A stretch of DNA of 64,000 nt, taken from NCBI GenBank assembly GCA_039621445.1, contig CP154956.1:19077285-19141284 (forward strand), in the 5' to 3' direction. Position 1 is the first letter of the stretch; every line of letters begins with the position of its first letter. A program made the translations under genes and the position numbers. Source of the DNA: Euglena gracilis (Eukaryota; Euglenida; Euglenophyceae; Euglenales). This document shows positions 49,070 through 59,199 of the stretch, piece by piece. The notes beneath the pieces were generated by a model. That model saw only the letters and a program-made list of their open reading frames with translations. It had not been told where the DNA came from and ran no database searches.

Positions 49070-49660
49070 GCTAAAATTGATCGTTTTTTGAAAGGTAGGA
49101 TTTTCTTGACCAACACGTTTTTGGGATGAAGTTTGGGCCATTTTTGACAAAATTCCGTTTTTGGTGTGGAAATGCACCAGTTTTTGGCACTTCTTTTAGG
49201 GGACAAGATTTTTGGCCATTTTTGGGTGTGAAGCGGGCGGACAAGGACACACAAAAGCTCATTTCTGTAAAAAAAAAAACACTTTAAAAAAAGAAGATTC
49301 TCGGGTCACGGGGGGTCACGGGGGTGAAACGGGAGGGGGGGTCACGGGGGTAGCACCCCCCTAAGAAAAAATATGCTTTTTAAAAAAATAAAAAACCCCA
49401 TGGAGGGTTTGGGGGATTTTTTTTGAAATGTCTTTTTTCTTGAAAGGCCTTTTTATATCTGCAGCTTCGAAGCCTGAAAAGGGTGCTGGCTTTCACACGT
49501 GCCATGAAAAGCGTTTTCGAATGAAGGGTTTGGAAAAGCTAAAAAAACGTCACTTTTTTGATGACCAAAAAAAATAACCTTAGAACTTTTTCCTCAAAAA
49601 TGGCCACTTCGCAAGGAAAAAGGTCAATTTTTGCTTTTCAAAAAGAAAACATGTTTTTTT
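49070..49660 (-). repeat. Inverted copy of the 37.3-37.7-kb repeat
   Basis: It shares CTGCAGCTTCGAAG-, GATGACCAAAAAAAATAA- and ACTTTTTCCT-type words with 37380-37600 in reverse orientation. 49290-49360 has three GGTCACGGGGG units. Confidence 0.5.
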
Positions 49661-49736
49661 GTTGTTTTTTTTTTAACACACAAATTGTGGCTGAGCCCAG
49701 ATTTCAGCCTGAAAACGTGTTCAGCCAGGGGCCGAC

Positions 49737-50139
49737 CATAGTGGGCACGCCTGTTTTTTTTGACGTTGTTTTTTTTGTTTTTTTATTTCTAACAACGTTT
49801 TTTTAAAAAAAACAAAAAAAACGCCCACTAGAAAGAAAAATTTTTGAATGTGTATTTTCGGTCATTTTTGGCAACTTTTGGGCCAGTTTTGCCAAAAACT
49901 ACCTCCGTAAAAAAAATGGAAAAAGTCATAAAATTGCATTTTTTTGCTTTTTTGGATGTTTTTGACCATTTTTGGAACTTTTTGAACTGAGTAGGATTCA
50001 AAGTATGGTTTGGGTATTTCATAACGAGTTTTCTCAATGAAATTCCCCTTTTGTTTTTTTGATGTTTTTTTAGTGTTTTTTTTAAAAAAACACGTTGTTT
50101 TGTTTTTTTTTATAAAAAGCAAAAAAAATGCCCACTATG
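49737..50139. mobile_element. hAT-like miniature element (CATAGTGGGC type), copy 1
   Basis: Termini CATAGTGGGC and GCCCACTATG with oligo-T/oligo-A subterminal blocks. The interior (CAACTTTTGGGCCAGTTTT, GATTCAAAGTATGGTTT, CATAACGAGTTTTCTCAATG) matches 63061-63467. Flanking 8-mers do not match, so the insertion may be old or recombined. Confidence 0.8.
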
Positions 50140-50534
50140 GATTGGCATATCATTTTCATTGCCAAGATTTGCGGCGGCCACCAAAGTATGGCTCTTTTTT
50201 GTGTAAAGCGTGTCGTGTGCCGTGATGTCCGCCACTCCCTGTCGTTGTGCTCCAAGGCAACCTAGCCTTCTGTCGTGTTGTAGAGTGCCCCCGACCCGCC
50301 TCACCTGTTTTCACAGCGATTTTTGCTTCTTACTCGGGGTTGCCACAGATGCCCTAATGGAAAACGTGCCTGAACACAGATGCCTTAATGGAAAACGTGT
50401 CATTGCCACAGATGCCTCAATGGAAAACGTGCCTGAACACAGATGCCTTAATGGAAAACGTGTCATTGCCACAAATGCCCTCATTGAAAACGTGTTCATG
50501 ACCACGAATTTCAGGGCAGGCATTTGGCGGGCTG

Positions 50535-50743
50535 AACACGTTTTTTTTAAAAAAAAAATCATATTTTTTGTTCCTTTTGAAAAAAACAAAAAAAACGTCA
50601 ACCCTGGCTCAAATCCGCATGGTGTGCCAAGGGGGAGTGATTGAAGCTGCTTCCTGCCTTTCTGCTAAGTGTTTAAAGTGAAAACACTGGCTACCATTCT
50701 TTTTACAAGGCAGCTGAATTTCGCAAAATCCATGGAAGGCAAT
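50535..50743. other. Oligo-T/oligo-A block, no gene
   Basis: ACGTTTTTTTTAAAAAAAAA-type foldback followed by a short unique stretch. The preceding 50345-50500 contains four GATGCC(T/C)TAATGGAAAACGTG-type units. Confidence 0.4.
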
Positions 50744-50885
50744 CTCAATTGGACGAAAAATGTCGCAACTGTCTCGGGGGTGGGCAGTACAGTTGTGATT
50801 TTCTGGGGACCCCCCCTCCCCCCCTGTACAGCTTTCAACCCCCCCCCTCGGACCCCCCCCCTCCCCCCCCTGTGCCTTGTCTCCA
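50744..50885 (-). repeat. Inverted copy of the 36.9-kb CAACTGTACTGCC repeat
   Basis: Reads CAATTGGACGAAAAATGTCG, CAACTGTCTCGGGGG, GCAGTACAGTTG and TTTTCTGGGGACC, the reverse complement of 36900-36985. Confidence 0.7.
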
Positions 50886-50904
50886 CACATACATGCATGT
50901 GTGT

Positions 50905-51062
50905 ACCCCCCCACATTGTCCCCCATATTGTCCCTCGGCCGGGCCGACGGGGGTTTTTTTGGCTCGGCCAATGAAATTCCTTTTGGTACCCCCTTATTGC
51001 CCCCCCCCCCATATTGTCCATTTGGGGTCCCAGTGGGAAGGTGGTTGGGACAATAAGGGGGG
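50905..51062 (+). mobile_element. Poly-C/TTATTGTCC foldback, diverged copy 2
   Basis: Ends CCCCCACATTGTCCCCC and GTTGGGACAATAAGGGGG, with the same interior order as at 48.73 kb (GCCGACGGGGGTTTTTTT, CAATGAAATTCCTTTTGG). Confidence 0.7.
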
Positions 51063-51073
51063 GGGTGGTGTGG

Positions 51074-51862
51074 GTGGCAGACGGTAGACTGGGGGGGGGG
51101 GGGTAGTGGGTAGTCGGCCGACTAGTCGGCCGACTACCCAATTGGTCGGCCGACTAATTGGTCGGCCGACTAGTCGGCGGACCAATTGGGTAGTCGGCCG
51201 ACTAGTCGGCCGACTAGTCGGCCGACTACCCACTCTAATGTACTAACGGGTCAAAACCGCCGACTTTTAAGCCCCCCCCCCTGGGAAAATTTTTTTGTCC
51301 AAATCACCTCAACACCAGTCAAAACCCACCCAAATGGCTCCAGAACCCCCCAATCGGGGGTGAATATGCAAAAAAAACTGGGGGAAAATGAGCCACAAAA
51401 ACGACTTGGCCCCCGAGTATGTTGCCAACACAGAAGGGATTTTGTTATTTGAGGCTCGGATGGGGGTGGAGGGGGGAGTTGTCTGCCTCTCGTGATGCAG
51501 AATGCTTGCATTTCTAAAGGATTTTCATGTAATCCCTGTTTCATCATTGGTTTTTTTACCCCTCCGGACCCCCATCAAGGGCCCACCGACCCCCCACCGA
51601 CCAAAGATTTCCATCTGGGGGTGTTTATTTAGGCGTAAGACACTTATTTGGACCCATCCGGACCATTTCCGGGTGATTTGGGCCCGCCACAGACCATTTT
51701 TATGACCGCCGACTAGCCACCGACTAGTTTGCATTGGATTTTCGGGGGGGGGGGGGCTTAAAAGTCGGCGGTTTGGACCCGTTAGTACATTAGAGTGGGT
51801 AGTCGGCCGACTAGTCGGCCGACTACCCACTACCCCCCCCCCCCCTGTCTCGCCGACTAGAC
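51074..51862. mobile_element. Palindromic foldback element, copy 2
   Basis: The left end CGGTAGACTGGGG plus ~190 bp of AGTCGGCCGACT arms matches copy 1 (23847-25338), as does the interior. It has a single minisatellite unit (51390-51470) instead of five to six. The right arm is shorter and its last ~25 bp diverge (TCGCCGACTAGACCGGTGG). The diverged right end abuts a (TATG)n run. Confidence 0.8.
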
Positions 51863-51868
51863 CGGTGG

Positions 51869-51964
51869 TGTGTATGTATGTATGTATGTATGTATGTATG
51901 TATGTATGTATGTATGTATGTATGTATGTATGTATGTATGTATGTATGTATGTATGTATGTGTA
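51869..51964. repeat. (TATG)n microsatellite, ~24 units
   Basis: Uninterrupted TATG units. Long frames through it ((MYVC)n or (YIHT)n) are artefacts. Confidence 0.95.
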
Positions 51965-52035
51965 TGTGCCATGCCCCCCCCCCCCCCGAGCTATTCCCGT
52001 CCCTGGGAACCTTTACGGCCCAATGGGAACAGTAC

Positions 52036-52320
52036 GGGAAGGAACAGCTCGGGGGGGGGGGGTCGCTCTTACCCATAAAGGGATAAGAGCTCAGCGACCC
52101 CCCCCCTAATTGACCAAAAGGGGGGTCCCATGGAGAGGTCCCACGGTCAATAAGGGGGGGGGAGGTGGTATGTATAAAAGCCATGTATATGCCATATTTA
52201 TGGCATACCAACCATACCATACCCTCCCCTAATTGTCACCCCCCCCCCCAATAGTCGCCAGGGGGGTCAAAACACTCCCGGGGGGGGTGCCATATAGGGG
52301 GGGGTCACGTTACCCCTAAC
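52036..52320 (-). mobile_element. Inverted copy of the 45.5-kb poly-C-capped foldback
   Basis: Carries the same 52-codon stretch as 45587-45742 on the opposite strand, unchanged, and the GGGTAAGAG/CTCTTATCCC hairpin. The conservation is at DNA level and there is no sign that the peptide is made. Confidence 0.75.
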
Positions 52321-52416
52321 CCCCCCCCAAATTGGCCACCTGGATCCCGTCCTTCACAGTCGCGAACCCCCGCAAAACACCCGAATAAAGGCAATTTCCC
52401 TTGAAATGAGTTACCC

Positions 52417-52482
52417 CCCCCCCCTAATTGGCCACCTGGGCTCTGGCCAATTGGGGGGGGGCAAATAGGGGGGGTCACGTTA
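52417..52482. mobile_element. Minimal foldback, CTAATTGGCCACC type
   Basis: CCCCCCTAATTGGCCACCTG pairs with GGCCAATTGGGGGGG across a few bases; flanked by GTTACC and GTCACGTTA. Confidence 0.55.
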
Positions 52483-52485
52483 TAT

Positions 52486-52621
52486 ATATATGCCATATAT
52501 ATGGCATATATATGGCATATATATGCCATATATATGGCTATATGCCATATATATGCCATATATATGCCATATATATGCCATATATATGCCATATACCATA
52601 TATATGGCATATATATGTATA

Positions 52622-52709
<88 letters not shown>
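52486..52709. repeat. GCCATATATATGGC palindromes and (TA)n run
   Basis: Nine or more 14-bp units of GCCATATATAT(G)GC type, followed by ~90 bp of pure TA. Cruciform-prone. Confidence 0.9.
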
Positions 52710-52711
<2 letters not shown>

Positions 52712-52905
52712 CCGCATTCAATTTCCAAGAGAATAGGAAGATAGAAGTTGAGGTTGAAGTGAAGTTCAAGGATCATTTTGAAATTTTGTAGTGAGAACCA
52801 AGTTCTGACTCATCTTTCTATTTTTGTCTATTTTGTGCCATGTTAGGCCATTTCAGGCCATTATTGACCAATTGTCGGTGTATGATGAGCAATTTTTGAA
52901 GACAT

Positions 52906-53301
52906 CAGGCTTTTGCTTAAGGGATTGCAGTACCCCCCCGGGGGGGGGGCTGGACTGCAGCTAGTCCAAATTTGGCCAGTGGGATTTCTAGCAGACCCCC
53001 CCCCCGGGGGGGGGTCTGCTAGCAGGGCTAGCTGGTGAAAAAAAATTTTCGGTGTGACCGGCGCGAAGCGCCGGATTTTTTTTTGGGACCCCCAAAATGG
53101 CCCAAAATGCCCGTTTTTGGCCATTTTTGGGAAATTTTGGAACAAAATCAGCCAAAAACCTATTAAAAACCTTATTTCCACCTGCGCACAGCGCCGGAGG
53201 AAAATTTTTTTCCAGTTGGGGGGACCCCGGACCCCCCATTTTTCCAGTGTCTAGCCGCTTGGCTAGCCAGTACCCCCCGGGGGTCCTTAAGCAAAAGCCT
53301 G
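52906..53301. mobile_element. 396-bp element with 17-bp perfect inverted ends
   Basis: Ends CAGGCTTTTGCTTAAGG and CCTTAAGCAAAAGCCTG. Inside, CTGCTAGCAGGGCTAGCTGG and two GGCGC..GCGCCGG hairpins lie between G and C blocks. CAGG termini suggest hAT affinity, but no 8-bp duplication is visible. Part of its interior recurs at 60590-60640. Confidence 0.8.
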
Positions 53302-53610
53302 GGCGGGATATACGTATACGTATAGGTGTAACTGGTGGGCATGTGGTGTAGGTGTTTTTCCAAACCTAACCCATATCCAGCCTTGATTATTGCAGAGGAA
53401 TGGTGTGACGTAACGAGTCTCAGTGATTGGCATCCGCATCCGATGATGAGTAAAACACCAAATCTAAATCTGATGAGTAAAATACCAAATGACCCTCAGA
53501 TTTACCCATTCCACATGAAAATCAGGGGGGGAAGGAGAATGAAGTGCATCTTCTTAACCACGCCTGATGCAAAAATCCCAAATAGTAGCAGCCTTCTTTT
53601 GCACCAGGTG

Positions 53611-53779
53611 TACCCCCCCTTATTGTCCCCCCCCCTTATTGTCCCTGGGCCCCGGCCGACGGGGGATTTTTTTGGCCCGTCCAATGAAATTCCTTTGGTA
53701 CCCCCTTATTGCCCCCCCCCCCTTATTGTCCAGTCGGGCCTCCCGGGGAGAGGTCGGTGGGACAATAAGGGGGGGAGGT
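53611..53779 (+). mobile_element. Poly-C/TTATTGTCC foldback, copy 3
   Basis: CCCCCCCTTATTGTCCCC to GGTGGGACAATAAGGGGGG, with the same interior order as at 48729-48896. Confidence 0.75.
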
Positions 53780-53851
53780 AAACCGTGATGCATGGTGGTG
53801 GATAATCCCCTCCCATGCACACTGCCAAAACAAAAAAGTCAATAGATGGAC

Positions 53852-53852
<1 letters not shown>

Positions 53853-53887
<35 letters not shown>
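53853..53887. repeat. (AC)n microsatellite
   Basis: Pure AC repeat of about 17 units at the end of a retrotransposon fragment. Confidence 0.95.
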
Positions 53888-53888
<1 letters not shown>

Positions 53889-53889
53889 G

Positions 53890-54836
53890 GCATCCCAGGG
53901 AACGCCAACTGTCACAAAGGCAACACACTTGTGCTTTGGAGTGCTGCTTGGCTTGTGGATTGATCAAAATATATTTGACGTCACTGGGAGCCAGGGAGGT
54001 CAGCAAGCATGCTTCGGTAGTCTGGTCACAAGCCAGAGGGGCCAGCAGCGGAGTCCTTCGGAAGAACAGATAGTTTTGTGAAGGGCCACGGTCCTGTCGC
54101 GCAAAGATTCCACATCCCGGGGAAATTGCAATTTGCGTGAAGGGTCCCAACGACTGAGCTCGGAGCTCCTCATGAGGATAAAGGGCCTGAAATTGGCAAT
54201 CTGTTGTCAGAAAAGTCTCGAACCCCGTCAGAAGTCAGCACGCGACATGCCTTGGAGGTTGCTCCATGTCCCACGAGAGTGCTCACACAATTCAACATTC
54301 ATTCGGTGTCCAAGGCTTCTTCCTTTTGCGAACACGGTCCTTGTCCGCAGGGCTGGTGGTGGTAGCTCAGGCAACGCGGACTCCTCCCAGCTTTCAATGA
54401 TAGGCCGTTGAAGGTGTAATCTTGTGCTTAGCGACCTTGCGTCCGAATGGGCCTTCCCACCACGCTTCAGTGGGCAGAGCGCTGCTTTTGGGAATGCCCA
54501 TACGTGGTGCAAAGCCCTCCAGCAAGGATTTGTATTGAAGTTCCGAAGGAGAGTGATGAAGATGCATGTGACCTGCACAGCGACACCACGCGGGATGTGG
54601 ACCAACGTTGGCCAGGTGTCCAAACCAATCTCTGCAAAAGTCGGTGTTAAGGGGAGGTCCACTTGGGAGAATGCTGTAGGTGACACAGAGCAGGAGGCGG
54701 GGCGTGGTGCAATTGAGTGTGGTTGTCCACAACGCCCGCAGGCGGCGGCGGTTGGGGAGAAAGTGGCCCCAACTGGTGTGGAAACCAGAAACATGGTCGA
54801 GAGGCATCGGTTGGCTTGATGGGGGGGGGGGGTCAT
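53890..54836 (-). pseudogene. Retrotransposon B-like fragment, inverted and decayed
   Basis: The minus strand from 54836 encodes TPTFAEIGLDTWPTLVHIPR, then HVWAFPKAALCPLKRGGKAH and ELPPPALRTRT, matching the pre-RT region of copy B. In shifted frames it continues to LAPLACDQTT, a damaged form of the GPSGLRPDHL block near 54050. It is truncated on both sides, by a G run at 54820 and the AC repeat at 53887. No 2A motif or terminus remains. Confidence 0.75.
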
Positions 54837-55284
54837 ATCGATTTCTGCGTCGTGTATTTCCGGCCCGGGATTGCAGTGTCGTTGGAGAGAAATTTCACAG
54901 TTCTGGCCAAAGGTTTCACCAAGTCAGAACCAAAGGGCAGCCGTGTTCCTGTTTTCTGTGTTCAGTCTGTGAAGTTGCATGTGTTGTGATGGAAACGTGA
55001 CCAAAAATTTGTGGCCCCTCATTTTGGCATTTTGAACAGGTTAGTGGGTTTCCTGTTCCAGACTGGCTTCAGTTTTTTTTGTCTTTTCTTTAATGTGCTA
55101 CTCTTGCTTGATGCGAAGATGGTTCTGGGAACCAGATCGGTGTTTCATGGCTCTGTCCGTTTGTTCCCAATTGTTTTGTGCTCGAAAGAAATCATTTTTG
55201 ACAATTTTTTTTTCAGTTAAGCACTGGAGTGGGTTTTCTGTTCCCCACAATTGAAAGCGTCATTTGCAATCAAAGGAGTGTTGG
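54837..55284. other. No gene recognised
   Basis: Unique-looking DNA. A 69-codon plus frame at 55011 has two hydrophobic stretches but no recognised family. Confidence 0.35.
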
Positions 55285-55612
55285 CAGGGGGGGAGGGGGG
55301 GTCCCGAGGTCAGTTTTTTTTTGCATTTTTGGCACTTTTTGCTGTACTGTCTCAACACCGGGGGGGGGGGGGTCCTGGGGTCCCAACTGTACTGCCAACC
55401 CCCCCCCCAAAATCGGCCAAAAAAATGGCGCCGAAGGCGCCGGAAAATTTTTTTCGGGCCTTTTTTGGGTCTAAAAAGGCCATTTTTGGTGTCAATATTT
55501 TCATCTGTCTCGGGGGGGGGGGTCGGCACTAGGGGGGGGGGGGATCCCGAAAACCCCAACTGTACAGGGGGGGAGGGGGGGTCCCCAAAAAACCCCAACT
55601 GTACTGCCATCG
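55285..55612 (+). repeat. ~330-bp repeat, copy 2 (first copy at 42936)
   Basis: Aligns with 42936-43235 along its whole length, including the GGCGCCGAAGGCGCC hairpin; differences are mostly in G/C-run lengths. Confidence 0.75.
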
Positions 55613-56530
55613 CCCCAAAGGGAACTGTGTGGCAAAACATTTTTCACTACCACCCTGTGATGGTGGAGTGGAGTGACAGACTGGGGACAAAAATTTATTG
55701 TATCCAGCAATTTTTTTTTGCTAATGACTTGCACAACTGGGGGCAGAGATTTTTCAAATTTCATGACCTGGGAATCCCCGTGGTTTACTTTTGTTGGCTG
55801 TAAAAATAAATGGCCGCGGGGTATGAGTTGTTCCCTCTGGAATTTTTTTTGCCCGGGAAAGGGCGGCCGGAATTAATTCCCCGATTGTCGGGGGTTCACT
55901 GGAATAAATTCCTTGCAGTTTTTATTCCTGACGTATCAAGTGAGCTTGTGGTTTGGGCTCTAGGGGTAACCCTCCCAATTGCTACCCCCCCCCCCCCCAA
56001 TTGCCTGGAAGGATGGTCCATGGAGAGCTGGCATTTTTAAAAATAAAATGAATGTTGTTTTTAATAACAAAAACATGTTTTATTTTATTTTAAAAAAGGG
56101 GCATTTTTTAACGCCACAAAAAGAGTTTTTTTTTAAAATGACAATGAACTTTTACTACAGCCGGCGCCCCTATTTTTTGACACGTTTCGACACATTCTTG
56201 AAACGTTTTGACAGAGCTTTTGAAATATTTTGACGGTATTCAGGAAATGTTTTGACAAGGTTTTTGGACGTTGCTGTGCACAATTTTTGAAATAATTTGA
56301 CAAAATCTTAGAAATGTTTTGACAAAATCTTTCAAACAAATTTGACAAAATCTTTGAGACTTTTTGACAAATTTCTGGTGCATTTCCATGTCATTGTATG
56401 ACCAATGTCTGACCGGCAGGATGCCTCGTCTGAGCGTGCCTGCCCACATGCTCTCCTCATTTGGGGAACTATTTGATTAATGTCAATGGAGCTAGGGATT
56501 GCTCCCCCCTCACTTACCATCCCCCCCAAA
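55613..56530. other. No gene; oligo-T/oligo-A block and TTTTGACA words
   Basis: 56040-56140 is an A/T foldback block. 56165-56370 repeats TTTTGACAAAATCTT-type words about ten times; a related set lies in 56870-57000 in inverted orientation (TTTTGTCAAAAT). Confidence 0.45.
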
Positions 56531-56659
56531 AGGTCAAAATTTTTCTTCCGGCGCTTCGCACTGAAAAAGTTTAGCATTTTTGACCAAATTTTGCCAAAAA
56601 AGTGCCCGAAACGGCACTTTCGGTCGATTTGAGTCCCTAAAAATGGCCAACTTTGACCG

Positions 56660-56833
56660 CGCACCTGTAGAAGAGGGAGGAGGCATTCCACTTTCATCAG
56701 TTCCATCCACCATTTCACATTCTTCGTTGGTGCAGTCTGTTTTAAGATTAACATCTTGTGGCACAATGAACGTGACTCTTCCTCCCATTCCACCAGTGAC
56801 AAATGTCCCCCCCAGAAAAATGCGAATGCCCAA
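56660..56833 (-). CDS. Possible exon, unknown protein
   Basis: A minus frame with protein-like composition: FLGGTFVTGGMGGRVTFIVP, then NLKTDCTNEECEMVDGTDES, ending PPPSSTG at a plausible ACAG|GTGCGC donor. It sits between inverted TTTTGACA word arrays. No family recognised. Confidence 0.25.
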
Positions 56834-57285
56834 AAATCGCGCCCATAATGAATCAAAGATTTTGTCTAGAACGCTTCAAAAATTTTGTCAAAATATTTCT
56901 GGAATTGGTCAAAATCTTCCTAAAATTTTGTCAAAAAATCCAAAGCTCTTGTCAACAAATTTCAAGAATCGAGTTAAATTTATCTCAAAGATTTTGTCAT
57001 TCTTGACTCAAGAATGCGGGCGTTAGCTGTAGGCATACGCAGGGAGGGGCAAAATATGCACCGTGCAGTTTTTGCAGTTTTTTTTGCAGTTTTCACATTT
57101 TGGGGTTTTTTTGCAGTTTTTGCAGTTTTTTTTTTGCAGTTTTTTTGCAGCTTTTTTTCTGATTTCAGTTTTGAGGAAACCTGAGGTGCTCATTTTTGGT
57201 GCTCTGTGCCTTGTTACGCTGGATTATATTGTTTGAAGGGTGTTTCTCAAGAAAAAGTATCTCTCAAAAAATCAAAAAATGAGTT

Positions 57286-57528
57286 GTGTTGTCTACAGTA
57301 ATCCCACCAGTTGTCTTGCCCCCAACTGTTTTGCCAACTGCCTTGCCTCTTGACACAACAGAAATTTTAGTAGCCACCATTCCAAAAAAAACAGATCGTT
57401 TCGGTGACAACGCCACAATTTCTCCCCAACCAAAATCGCTCCATCTCCAACTTGTGCATGTGGTGACAGATGTCACGATGCTTATTTTGGCAATCGTCAT
57501 TTGCACACTCCTGAGCAGATTCAACTAA
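57286..57528 (+). CDS. Possible tail-anchored protein fragment
   Basis: A Pro/Leu/Thr-rich lead (PPVVLPPTVLPTALPLDTTE) and a C-terminal hydrophobic stretch (VTMLILAIVICTLLSRF) before a stop. The antisense strand is open too (57264-57524), so coding strand and reality are uncertain. Confidence 0.22.
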   Translation: MLSTVIPPVVLPPTVLPTALPLDTTEILVATIPKKTDRFGDNATISPQPKSLHLQLVHVVTDVTMLILAIVICTLLSRFN

Positions 57529-57529
57529 T

Positions 57530-58640
57530 TATTTTGGGATTCGGGGACCAAATCCAAAACTGTTTTTTTTGTGCAAATTTTGGTTGAAGTTGGAGTTTGC
57601 GAGATTCGTGGAGATGCAAAGGAGCACGAGCTCCTGTAGAAGATTGGGCCTTGTCCCATTTTGGCCAAATATCACACAAGCCAAATGCTTCAAAGAAGTC
57701 ATTCTTATTTGCAAGAAATTTCCAGACCATTTGGCAATCCCCTAAAGACAGTATTCAAAGTTTGTGATGGTTGTTGTAGATTTTTTTAGTTTTGTAGATT
57801 TTTTGCATCGTGACATGGGTGAAGTTCATGTGCATCGTGACATGGGTATGTGCATTTTTTCCATATTTAGCTGTTTGGCACCTCCGTCGGCATGGCCGTC
57901 ACAAGCTTTGGTGCAGGAAAACCATTGTGAACCAGCATCCAAACCAAACACATGACTTGTGTTTCAGTGCATGAAAACCCATGTACAGTGTACCTTGATT
58001 GATTGTTTTCATTTTTATTGTCATCAGCTCCAAAGGTGTGCAAAAGTTAGATGAATTGGGGCGTTCTCATGTGATTACAATTTACGTTGCTTTGCATATG
58101 CACACCATTTCAGCTTGTTTATTGTTATTTTTTGTTGATGTGCAGTTTTTTTGCAGTTTTTTGCAGTTTTTTGCAGTTTTTTTTTTGCAGTTTTTTGCAG
58201 TGCAGTTTTGACCTGCCCGTGTGCAGTTTTTGCCCTCCCCCTCCTGCATTACGTCTCTTCACGTCCCACCCAACGCACCCTCACACCCAAAACATGCCAA
58301 AAATTGGTGTATAAGACGAGTAACCACCCCCAGTTGTGCCATCTGGGCTCTGGCTTGGCCAACAAATAGGGGGGTCGTGTTATTTTGGAGGTATTATTTT
58401 ATTTTTGGGTATTTTTTTTCTCGACTGTGGCGTCCCACTTTCAAAACTTGCAATCTCTTGCAGCTCTACACCTTCTCTGTCCTCTAATGGCTGCCGTCGC
58501 CAAGATCACTGCCTTTTTCAAGGACTCCGCAGAGCTTTGGGCCAGGGAATTTCTGAAGACATCCCCGTGGTGGGTTTTGCCCCGAAATTTTGGTTGATTT
58601 TGAACCGGATCAAAAAGCCTCTTGGGTACCAGCAAGGCTG
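57530..58640. other. No gene; TTTTTTGCAG repeats
   Basis: 58145-58220 (and 57065-57150) consist of GCAGTTTTTTTGCAGTTTT repeats; frames through them are artefacts. The rest is unique-looking without domains. Confidence 0.4.
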
Positions 58641-59190
58641 CATTGAGGCAGAGGGATGGAGGTAGAGGCTTTTCAACCTCCTCTAACCCTCTATGTCACC
58701 TCTATGTCAAAATCCCATTGAAAAATGATTCACAGATGGAAACTTTTTGACAAGGAAAGGCAAAAAGAGGTAGGGGTGAGGTGGAGGTGGTTGGCAGAGG
58801 ATTTTGACCTCTACCTCAACCTCTATGCAGCCTTGGTACCAGCCAGGTCCACTCCCTGAATCCCCCAGGAGGAGGCTTTTTCCAGCAGGAATCCCACCCT
58901 ATGGGTGGTGGATGGGAGGAGGTCGATCACCCCTTACACCTCCTGGTGGGTTGGGGGGCAACCCCCTCCCCTTCTCGTATTTCCTTGGGCGCTGATATTT
59001 ACATCAAATTTTCCTTTGGCGCCAAAGAAATTTTTTTCTTGTGCGGTGCCATGTTGGGTGGGGGGTCCACCTCCAACAGCTGGATAGAGGGAGAGGGATA
59101 GAGATAGAGGTGCAGGAAGGGGTAGATGTAGATAGAGGGGGGGGTTTGATTGGTATGGAGGAAGAGTTAGAGGTAGAGGAGGAGGTTTTA
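58640..59190. repeat. Dispersed AGAGGT/ACCTCT hairpin repeats
   Basis: GGATGGAGGTAGAGG..ACCTCCTCTAACCCTC, then GAGGATTTTGACCTCTACC (58800), then GGATAGAGATAGAGGT (59095) and GAGTTAGAGGTAGAGGAGG. The family is the same as at 41.2 and 41.55 kb. Confidence 0.65.
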
Positions 59191-59199
59191 TATCCCTGT

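Noticed and set aside
51860-52776. Long frames encoding (MYVC)n, (YIHT)n and (IY)n peptides
   Set aside because: Direct translations of TATG and TA microsatellites and ATATATGCC palindromes.
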